64,000 nucleotides of DNA, taken from positions 124,001 through 188,000 of the forward strand of contig NZ_BCVQ01000002.1 of NCBI RefSeq assembly GCF_001591825.1, given 5' to 3'. Shown piece by piece: positions 9,399 through 15,989 of the stretch; the first letter of the stretch is position 1; every line of letters starts with the position of its first letter. The notes under the pieces were generated by a model. That model saw nothing but the letters and a program-made list of their open reading frames with translations. It ran no database searches and had not been told where the DNA came from. The position numbers and the translations under genes were made by a program. Source of the stretch: Rossellomorea vietnamensis NBRC 101237. Lineage in GTDB: Bacteria > Bacillota > Bacilli > Bacillales > Bacillaceae_B.

Positions 9399-9696
9399 GT
9401 GCGCCACGATAAGGGTAAATTAATATATAGGATGGGAATCCCACTGAGTAAGATTTAGCAAATCGCTCATAGCAAGTCGGGACATCAACGGGTAACTTTT
9501 GATGTTAAGCGTAGACAACAAGCTAGTAGGCCGAAAGCATAAGCTGAAGGGACAAGCCTCGAAATCCTCATTGGGAAGGTTCATAATTTGAACCGACTAG
9601 AATAAAACTTTCTGTTAGTCGATATGCGAGAATAACAGAACTTCCCCGGGGTCGATGAAGGCATCGGGTCTAAACCCGATCATTCGCATTGGAGCA
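9399..9696 (+). mobile_element. Truncated group II intron, 5' (domain I) part only
   Basis: The sequence opens with GTGCGCC at 9399, the standard 5' end of bacterial group II introns, and continues with a long structured RNA-like stretch without a reading frame. The bases just upstream, CGGTTC (9393-9398), are exactly complementary to GAACCG at 9590-9595, and ATGGGGA (9386-9392) pairs with TCCTCAT (9565-9571) with one G-U pair; these fit IBS1/EBS1 and IBS2/EBS2. No reverse transcriptase frame and no canonical domain V follow, so the 3' part is lost. The insertion point lies inside a GGGGACGGTTCT-type dispersed repeat. The 3' limit given is approximate. Confidence 0.7.
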
Positions 9697-9705
9697 GTGT
9701 CTACC

Positions 9706-9738
9706 GCACATTTTCTGTTGAAGAGATGTGCTTTTTTT
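9706..9738 (+). terminator. Intrinsic terminator after the intron fragment
   Basis: GCACAT (9706-9711) pairs with ATGTGC (9726-9731) and is followed by seven T. It lies just past the intron fragment, after another hairpin (ATCGGGT ... ACCCGAT, 9663-9680), and about 130 bases before the sigma factor gene. Confidence 0.6.
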
Positions 9739-9865
9739 AATGGAAAATGGGGAGAGAATTCTTAACTAATGAGTCTGATAGTTTACTATTAAATTAGTTA
9801 ATTTGAGTCCAACCAAACATTCCCACCGTCTAACAGGTAGAATCCAAGACAAAGGTGTGTACGAA

Positions 9866-10396
9866 ATGGGGCAGCAGTTAATGGAAAAATCAAACCCGGA
9901 AATCAGTGAGCTCATTGATCGGTATGGTAAGCAGCTCATCAATCTTGCCTATACATACTGTAAGGACTGGAGTATGTCCGAGGATATTGTGCAGGAAGTA
10001 TTTATTAGTGCATATAAGAACCTCGATGCTTTCAATAGACAATCTTCTTATAAAACATGGCTTTATGCCATCACGATCAACAAGTCGAAGGACTTTCTTC
10101 GCAAGCCTTTTATGAAAGAGCCTTTCTTTCAGCGTTTGAAAAATAAGGCGAAACCCGTTCACCCGACCCCGGAAGAACACGTTATCCAAAAAGAAGGTCA
10201 ACATGGGTTGGCTGCGGAAGTCATGAGCCTGCCTATCAAGTATCGGGAAGTCATCATCCTCTATTATTACGATGACCTCTCCACAAAGGAAGTGGCGGAT
10301 TTATTGAACATTCCCCTCTCTACGGCCAAAACGAGGATTCAGAGAGGACGACAGGTGTTAAGGAAGCAGTTAGAAGGGGGTGATTTCCTTGCGTGA
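9866..10396 (+). CDS. ECF-type RNA polymerase sigma factor
   Basis: Alternative sigma factor that would direct RNA polymerase to stress or envelope promoters. The 176-residue product has region 2 (YCKDWSMSEDIVQEVFI, then SYKTWLYAITINKSKDFLRK) in the first 90 residues and region 4 (LPIKYREVIILYYYDDLSTKEVA, then helix-turn-helix PLSTAKTRIQRGRQVLRK) at the end, with no region 3, as in ECF sigmas. ATG 9866 is preferred because AAAGGTGTG precedes it; an in-frame TTG at 9803 has no such site. Its stop overlaps the next gene, the usual sigma/anti-sigma coupling, but that partner is broken here. Confidence 0.9.
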   Translation: MGQQLMEKSNPEISELIDRYGKQLINLAYTYCKDWSMSEDIVQEVFISAYKNLDAFNRQSSYKTWLYAITINKSKDFLRKPFMKEPFFQRLKNKAKPVHPTPEEHVIQKEGQHGLAAEVMSLPIKYREVIILYYYDDLSTKEVADLLNIPLSTAKTRIQRGRQVLRKQLEGGDFLA

Positions 10397-11478
10397 AAAT
10401 CAGGACAAGCAAAAAATCAAGGAGTCTCTTCACGGAGTATTTGATGAGAACCCATTCTCGGATGAAACAAAAAAGCGGTGGCTGATGGAAATCGAAAAAG
10501 GAAGGCACCAACGGAAATGGACAAAAACCAGCTTATTCCCTAGATTACTCTCTATTGGGGTCGCACTCGTCTTTTTCATCGGATTTGGTTGGTTCCTCGT
10601 GCAACAAATTGGGATAGAGGGAGATAACGCGAGTGACCACGGCCCAACTAAGGAGGGGGGAGAAGAGAACCTACAAGCGGGAAAGAGCGATTTAGAAGAA
10701 AAGGTGTTGGAGTTAAAGCGTCAGGAAGAAGTCGACATGAAAGAGTTTCTTTCTTACTTTCATGAGGAATTGAATAAAGATTATACGAGTTACCCATTGG
10801 GGCAGCATGACGGTTATTATTATCAGTCAAAAGAAGAAGTGATGGAAGGAATTCTTTCTGTGCTGGAGAAAGCGCAACCGGAAGATCCGAAGCTGAAAAA
10901 GGATTTAAGACATTTAGAGGAAATGATTGATAACTACCTTTATGTATCTCGGAAGTTTCCGCCTGAGGAGAATCATGCAGGTCCTGCCAATCATTATTAC
11001 TATATAGTCGGTCTACTAAATGATCTCTATTCTATCATTGTCGTTGGTGAAACGACTGAACTGAATGGATTTTCTGAAGTTGGTAATGGTGATCAAGTAG
11101 ATGTCATTGAGGAGATGACGAAGGGAAGGATGTATCCTACTCCAGAAGGTCCGCTGGTGAACGTCGGAAAATCCCCTTCAATCAACCGATGACGACTATC
11201 CTCCCATTGAAGCCTTTCAAATAGAGAAAACAGAATCCACGGACCTGGGTACGTATGTACACAGTACGTACGAAAGCTATCAGGATTTTTCTGTGTACAA
11301 AGAGAACGTTGATAATGAGTCTGCACAATCCACCTTGATTACTGCCGCCATTTCATATATCAATTATGCTTATAAGTTTAATAAAGGAGAGTAGAGTGAG
11401 AAAATAGATGATTCAAAGCAGGCTGAGCTTAAGAAGCGGTTAGAGGAGAAGATGGGAGAGATTGTGTCGGAGTTTTGA
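10389..11478 (+). pseudogene. Broken anti-sigma-factor-like membrane protein gene
   Basis: Starts at TTG 10389 (AGAAGGGGG upstream) and overlaps the sigma factor stop, the typical anti-sigma position. The intact part gives a cytoplasmic N-terminus, one membrane helix near residues 50-70 (LLSIGVALVFFIGFGWFLV) and an acidic extracytoplasmic domain, ending at TGA 11190-11192. Coding character then resumes in another frame from about 11170 (DDDYPPIEAFQIEKTEST onward) to TAG 11392-11394, and continues past that stop in the same frame (SEKIDDSKQAELKKRLEEK) to TGA 11476-11478. So there is one frameshift near the AAAA/CCCC runs at 11167-11176 and one nonsense codon. Original length would be about 360 residues. 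A truncated protein with its helix may still be made. Confidence 0.75.
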
Positions 11479-11550
11479 GTAGGCAAGAGGAAACGGATCC
11501 ATTCTGGGTCGGGATATAGGGGGTTATTCCCTATAGCTAGTGAATTTCAT

Positions 11551-11604
11551 AAACATCCTATAGATAAATCACTTCTTGGAGTGTTCAATCTATAGGATGT
11601 TTTT
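11551..11604 (+). terminator. Strong bidirectional-looking terminator hairpin
   Basis: AAACATCCTATAGAT (11551-11565) and ATCTATAGGATGTTT (11588-11602) form a perfect 15-bp stem; the loop holds a smaller stem CACT...AGTG. The 3' side ends in TTTTT. It closes the sigma/anti-sigma unit. Confidence 0.75.
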
Positions 11605-11638
11605 AATTGGCTGAAACTTAAACCATTAACTACCTTCC

Positions 11639-11711
11639 AATCCATCCCCATCAACAGCTACCAAATGCCCATGAAGATAATTCTAAGCTCTCGCAGCCAA
11701 ATAAAACATCC
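11639..11711 (-). pseudogene. Relic of a KduD-type dehydrogenase C-terminus
   Basis: The minus strand reads FYLAARA-stop-NYLHGHLVAVDGDGLEG, clearly related to the end of the intact dehydrogenase at 24534-25295 (VYLASAASNYVHGHLAAVDGG). The DNA also aligns by eye (CCATCAACAGCT, AATGYCCATGAA, ATAATT). Only the last ~25 codons remain, with one stop codon and no upstream part, so it is a leftover of a deletion or recombination. Confidence 0.65.
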
Positions 11712-11761
11712 AAGCACTAGCGGGAAAGATGGGAGCTTGCTGAATTAAGTAAGTAAACCTA

Positions 11762-11788
11762 AAATTTTTACAAACTATGTAAAAATTT
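11762..11788. promoter_or_regulatory. Perfect palindrome upstream of the riboswitch
   Basis: AAATTTTTACA (11762-11772), spacer AACTA, TGTAAAAATTT (11778-11788). It lies just upstream of a possible -10 element TAAAAT at 11802-11807 and about 40 bases before the c-di-GMP aptamer, so it could be an operator for a DNA-binding regulator of the dynamin operon. Function is inferred only from position and symmetry. Confidence 0.5.
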
Positions 11789-11825
11789 ACTGATTTTATA
11801 GTAAAATAGATACAAATAAAATTTT

Positions 11826-11910
11826 CATAGGCAAACTTGCTGAAAAGTAAGGACGCAAAGCCGCGGGTCTAAGGTTCTGAAGAATTATGATAGTCGGGCT
11901 GCAATTTATT
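11826..11910 (+). promoter_or_regulatory. Cyclic-di-GMP-I riboswitch aptamer (GEMM-I)
   Basis: The leader carries the conserved GEMM-I blocks in order: AGGCAAAC (11829-11836), a GAAA-type tetraloop in CTGAAAAG, AAGGACGCAAAGCC (11849-11862), GGGTCTAAGG, then ATGATAGTCGGGCTGC (11887-11902). Flanking AATAAAATT and AATTTATT can form P1. An intrinsic terminator follows at 11945-11976, directly before the first dynamin gene, giving a complete aptamer plus expression platform. Known family role: binds c-di-GMP and changes downstream expression. Whether binding turns the operon on or off cannot be settled by eye. Confidence 0.88.
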
Positions 11911-11944
11911 ACCTTTTCAGATCGGTATGTATTGTAGTCGATCT

Positions 11945-11976
11945 TAGCCCTGCTGTAGCAGGGCTATATTTTTTTT
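11945..11976 (+). terminator. Expression-platform terminator of the c-di-GMP riboswitch
   Basis: TAGCCCTGC (11945-11953), loop TGTA, GCAGGGCTA (11958-11966), then eight T at 11969-11976. It ends 18 bases before the first dynamin start codon, the right place for transcription control by the upstream aptamer. Confidence 0.85.
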
Positions 11977-11994
11977 CTGGGGGATGTTAAAACT

Positions 11995-13920
11995 ATGTCA
12001 TCTTTGAAATTAACAGAGTATGAAAATAAGAAGCAAATCATTTTAGAACAATTAAATAGTATAAAGGTCATTGCAGAGGATTTGAAGATGAGTACTATTT
12101 TCCGGAAAACCGTGGAAACCATCGAACAGTTGGAGAACGATGCTTTCCTTTTGACCATTGTAGGTGAGTTCTCCAGGGGTAAGTCAATGTTTATTAATTC
12201 CTTAATAGGTGAAAAAGTGCTTCCTTCAAAAGTAAAACCTACAACGGCTATCTTAAATAAAATTGTTTCCAGCGAGAATTCGTACATTAGATTGCATTAT
12301 CATGGTGGGGTGAAAGATCCTTTAGATATTACAACCAAGGAACTGAGAGCGCTCAGTGTACCTGATGAACCCGATGAAGATGATGCTGATGAGATTGCTG
12401 AATATGGTGAGAAGGTTAGTAAAATAAGGGAAATAGAATACGCGGAGATTGGAACTTCTGCTGAAATATGTGCAAGTGGGGTGGAAATTTACGATACACC
12501 AGGTGTGAACGATCTTGAACAGGCACGTGAAGATATAACATTTAAATTTATCCCTAAATCAGATGCGGTTATTCTATTGCTTACTGCAGAAGCCCCACTC
12601 TCGAAAACAGAAAAAGGCTTCCTCAAAGAGAAAATCCTTGATGCTGATATTTCCAAGGTTTTTATTGCTGTGAATTTCAAAGATATATTAGGCGGTATTG
12701 AGGAGGAAGCCCGGATTAAAGAGTATGTAAGGAAGAATTTGAATAATATTTTGAGAGATCCCAAGGTATTTATGATATCAGCCAGAGAAGCATTGAATCT
12801 GCGCAAAGAACTTCTTGATTCCATGGAAAGGGAAGATATTGAAGAAAAGCTTGTTGAAACAGGAGTTCCTGCACTAGAAAATGAACTGGGCAGGTTTTTT
12901 CAGGAAGAAAGAGGAAATGTCAAACTCCTTAAACCGTTAAAAAGAGGGATGAAGTTTTCAACAGATCTTATCGAGGGGTCATTGTCATTGAAAATCCAGA
13001 CATTAAGTATGGAAAGAGAAGAAGTATTAAAGAAGATAGGAATGCTATTACCGAGGGTAGATGAATTCTATAAAAATGGAAGCAGAATAAAAAATGAGTT
13101 GAGAGCAAACCTCAAGGGTGAAGAAGGGACCTTAAAGGATCTCATTTATAAATATATGGATAGGATGCTGGCAGAAATCCAGTCCCAACTCCCAAACTTT
13201 CAAGGGGAAATAAACAAGGAGAGAATAAACTCGTTTATTGCTTCTATTATGAACCCTATTCAAAAAGAAATGCAGCAACAAATAAGAGAAGCTACTCAAG
13301 AAATTTTTGATAAACATTGTCAGGCTGCTTACCGAAAATTAGAAAGCGAGACCAAAAGATTAGATGACCAAGTAAAAGAAAGCTTTAGCCTTTCTCTAGA
13401 TTTGAATGGCTTAAATATGGAAGGTTTTGATGAGGCTGGGGTTTTGGTCGCACTTGGTTCTTTTGGACTAGGTGCCTTTGGCTTGTTGATCGCTGCCCCC
13501 ATTTTAATCGTCCCCTTGGCTATTTTTTCTTTCTTAGGTATTGGAGGGTTCGTCACAACGGCCATTCAGGCACAGAGAAGAAAGCAACTGGACAATGTAA
13601 GTGACAGTATATATACAAAGTTTCAAAGTCATAGAAAGGAGTCTGCAGCTGCTGTGATGAAAGAATGGGAGGGAATTACTCGATCAGTGTTAGATGATTT
13701 TGAAGCGGATATCCAAGCAAAGGCTACTAGTATCAGAGAAGAATTAGATGGACTAGTTGAACTGAAAAGAAATGAGCAGGTTAAGATCGAAGAGCAGAAG
13801 GCTTATTATGAAGATCAAAAGCTAGAATTGATGGAAGTCTATCGTCATCTTTCTATGATGAGCAGGATCATTCAAACAAACGAGACGGATAAAAAGGAGC
13901 AAGATTATGAACTCGTATGA
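11995..13920 (+). CDS. Bacterial dynamin-like GTPase, first of three
   Basis: Predicted membrane-remodelling large GTPase. Of 641 residues, the G domain is at the N-terminus: G1 GEFSRGKS (57-64), G2 threonine in PTTA (82-85), G3 DTPG (167-170), G4 NFKD (227-230, in place of the usual NKxD/TKxD). Long helical stalk-like regions follow, with a hydrophobic, Gly-rich segment at about 480-522 (LVALGSFGLGAFGLLIAAP) suited to membrane insertion, and a coiled-coil end. RBS GGGGGATG is 8-9 bases before the ATG. It is the first gene behind the c-di-GMP riboswitch and overlaps the next GTPase by 14 bases, suggesting translational coupling and a heteromeric pair, as known for other bacterial dynamin pairs. 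Precise function unknown. Confidence 0.88.
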   Translation: MSSLKLTEYENKKQIILEQLNSIKVIAEDLKMSTIFRKTVETIEQLENDAFLLTIVGEFSRGKSMFINSLIGEKVLPSKVKPTTAILNKIVSSENSYIRLHYHGGVKDPLDITTKELRALSVPDEPDEDDADEIAEYGEKVSKIREIEYAEIGTSAEICASGVEIYDTPGVNDLEQAREDITFKFIPKSDAVILLLTAEAPLSKTEKGFLKEKILDADISKVFIAVNFKDILGGIEEEARIKEYVRKNLNNILRDPKVFMISAREALNLRKELLDSMEREDIEEKLVETGVPALENELGRFFQEERGNVKLLKPLKRGMKFSTDLIEGSLSLKIQTLSMEREEVLKKIGMLLPRVDEFYKNGSRIKNELRANLKGEEGTLKDLIYKYMDRMLAEIQSQLPNFQGEINKERINSFIASIMNPIQKEMQQQIREATQEIFDKHCQAAYRKLESETKRLDDQVKESFSLSLDLNGLNMEGFDEAGVLVALGSFGLGAFGLLIAAPILIVPLAIFSFLGIGGFVTTAIQAQRRKQLDNVSDSIYTKFQSHRKESAAAVMKEWEGITRSVLDDFEADIQAKATSIREELDGLVELKRNEQVKIEEQKAYYEDQKLELMEVYRHLSMMSRIIQTNETDKKEQDYELV

Positions 13921-15640
13921 AACGACAAAAGACGAGCTGCTGTCCCAAAGTAAAGAACTCTTAGAGCATCTGAAGGATATATTGCCAGAATCGCGCACCT
14001 ATCCTATTCTATCTGATTTTGTGAAGGACCTAGAAAATGACAAAATGATGATCACGATATTGGGAGAATTCAAGAGGGGAAAATCTTCTCTTCTCAATGC
14101 GATTTTGAAGCAGCCCATTTTGCCAGTGGATGTGCTGCCTGCTACTGCCGTGGTCAGTGAGATTCACCATGGAAATCAGGGTAAGTGGAAAATTCATAAA
14201 AATGATGGAACAGTAGAAGAAAAGGATCTGAATCGTAAAGAACTGGAAGCTTATACCTTTGAGGGAGACCATGACCATAAGCTTATTCATCGGATGGAAC
14301 TGGCGCTACCCATACCGTTTGATAACAAGGGCACCGTGCTGGTAGATACTCCGGGTATAGGCGATCTGAATGAACACCAATTTGATGTGACATACAGTTA
14401 TATCCCCCGTTCTGACCTGATCTTATTTGTGCTCAATGCTTCCTCCCCTCTAAGTAAATCTGAATTCATGTACTTAAAGGAAACGGTGATGAATTTAAAG
14501 CACGGGGAAATTGCTTTTGTTTTGAATTTTAAAGACAGAGTGGACGAAGATGAAGTTGAAGAAATCGAAGAGTATGTAGAAAAAAAGCTTCAAAAAATTC
14601 TTGGACAAGAAACTGTCAGCTTGTTCATGCTTTCGGCTAAAGAAGCAGCACAAGGTAAGGTGGACTCTGATTTCAAACAACTGGTTTCATTCCTGGAAGA
14701 AAGGCTCGATAAAGGGATTCTTGCCCAGAAAAAAATGGAGTTCTACCGAAAAAGATTGCAGGAGATCTATGTATATGTACGAAAGGAAGCTCAAGAAAAA
14801 CAACATAGAAAGGAAATGAACGAGCAGAAGATAAAAGAGGAAATGCAAGGAATTCAAGAGTTCGTTCAAGAAGCGAAGAGTAAGAAAGGAAGGATGGAAA
14901 ACTATATAAGAGAGAAGGAAAGAGAGATACTACTGATCGCCAGAAAGTCGGTGCGCCACTTTGAGGAAACGCTACTAGACGAAACATTTGAAGACATAAG
15001 TGCTTTTCATCAAGGCGATTTTAAAGGGTATATTGAGAAGACAGTACCATTGAATGTGAAAAGGAAGGTTCAGAATTGGGTGAATTCTTATTCACCCAAC
15101 ATAGAGTATTTGTTTGAAAAGCTGGAAAATGAAGTGTCATCTGGTATGGGGCGCCTGTTTAATCAACACTCTGAAATGCTAAACAGCCATTTTTCTTCAT
15201 TCCGTTTCCAACATTCAAAGGATTTTGTTTTATCTAATAAAAAGGTTTCTTCCAATGCTTACTTCGAAAGCGGATTGCTTGCAGGGGGGGCAGCCGCACT
15301 CTTTTTGGCATCGGGCGCCTTCATTTTACTTCCGATCATTTCATTGGTGGGCGCTCCTTTTATTAATAAGCTTCTGAGTGATCGTAAACTGGAAAAAGCA
15401 AAGCAAGCGGTGTTGCCTGAAGTCGATAAATCAATCAGAAGTACAATTGAAAAACTGGAAACTGGGTTAGAAGAGTATGTACATGAAAGAATTCAATCAA
15501 TCTTGAACAACAGCCAAAATATCTTCGAACAGACAGTCGCTTCCTATCAAAGAGAGTTGAAAATCGAGCTTGAAAATAGAAAGCAAAAGCTTGCAGATAC
15601 CACTGAACATCCAAATCAGCTTTTAGAGCTGATTAAATAA
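13907..15640 (+). CDS. Bacterial dynamin-like GTPase, second of three
   Basis: 577-residue partner GTPase. G1 GEFKRGKS (53-60), G2 in LPATA (77-81), G3 DTPG near 147-150, G4 NFKDR near 206-210. A charged coiled-coil stretch (about 290-345, rich in Glu/Lys/Gln) and a hydrophobic membrane-associated segment at about 453-487 (GLLAGGAAALFLASGAFILLP) follow. The start codon overlaps the end of the first dynamin gene (ATGAACTCGTATGA) with AAAAGGAGC upstream. The same 'GEF-RGKS' P-loop in both proteins suggests duplication and divergence. Likely role: hetero-oligomeric membrane binding, fusion or repair; antiviral roles have been reported for some bacterial dynamins, but nothing here proves it. Confidence 0.87.
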   Translation: MNSYETTKDELLSQSKELLEHLKDILPESRTYPILSDFVKDLENDKMMITILGEFKRGKSSLLNAILKQPILPVDVLPATAVVSEIHHGNQGKWKIHKNDGTVEEKDLNRKELEAYTFEGDHDHKLIHRMELALPIPFDNKGTVLVDTPGIGDLNEHQFDVTYSYIPRSDLILFVLNASSPLSKSEFMYLKETVMNLKHGEIAFVLNFKDRVDEDEVEEIEEYVEKKLQKILGQETVSLFMLSAKEAAQGKVDSDFKQLVSFLEERLDKGILAQKKMEFYRKRLQEIYVYVRKEAQEKQHRKEMNEQKIKEEMQGIQEFVQEAKSKKGRMENYIREKEREILLIARKSVRHFEETLLDETFEDISAFHQGDFKGYIEKTVPLNVKRKVQNWVNSYSPNIEYLFEKLENEVSSGMGRLFNQHSEMLNSHFSSFRFQHSKDFVLSNKKVSSNAYFESGLLAGGAAALFLASGAFILLPIISLVGAPFINKLLSDRKLEKAKQAVLPEVDKSIRSTIEKLETGLEEYVHERIQSILNNSQNIFEQTVASYQRELKIELENRKQKLADTTEHPNQLLELIK

Positions 15641-15656
15641 GAAGGAGGATTTAGAA

Positions 15657-15983
15657 ATGAGTGATTTTTTTCATATAGACCCTTTATCTTCAGGGGGGCA
15701 TACTGCCAATCAGGATCTAGTGGACGTTACATCCCATGTAAGGTCAGCACCAGATGGCATCGAACAGAATAATTTATCCTATGAAGGACCGGATAAGATG
15801 CCGGTGAATGGTGAATTCGTAGGAGTTAAATCTCATGTGAGAACCAGTCCCGATGGAATGGTAGAGAATAATCTTTCCTATACTCCGTACAGCGGCGATA
15901 CAGGTTTACAGACAATCATTCACCTTGACGATCCTTTGAAGCATGTGCATCAATACAAAATGGATCCTCTTATGTTTGAGTAG
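15657..15983 (+). CDS. Small protein with two copies of an SHVR-PDG-NNLSY repeat
   Basis: Unrecognised 108-residue soluble protein. It contains two tandem copies of a ~35-residue unit: DVTSHVRSAPDGIEQNNLSY and GVKSHVRTSPDGMVENNLSY. The ends are non-repeated, with a His-rich tail (HLDDPLKHVHQYKMDPL). There is no signal peptide or membrane segment. It has a strong RBS (GAAGGAGGA) and lies 16 bases after the second dynamin and 6 bases before the third, so it is certainly in the same transcript. A structural adaptor or substrate of the GTPases is a reasonable guess, not shown. Confidence 0.8.
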   Translation: MSDFFHIDPLSSGGHTANQDLVDVTSHVRSAPDGIEQNNLSYEGPDKMPVNGEFVGVKSHVRTSPDGMVENNLSYTPYSGDTGLQTIIHLDDPLKHVHQYKMDPLMFE

Positions 15984-15989
15984 TAGAAC

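Noticed and set aside
9399-9740. Intact group II intron with reverse transcriptase
   Set aside because: No reverse transcriptase frame and no canonical domain V follow the 5' part; only a fragment is supported.
15657-15983. The SHVR-PDG repeat as a toxin-immunity or secretion signal
   Set aside because: No signal peptide, toxin domain or immunity context is visible; only its place in the dynamin operon is supported.
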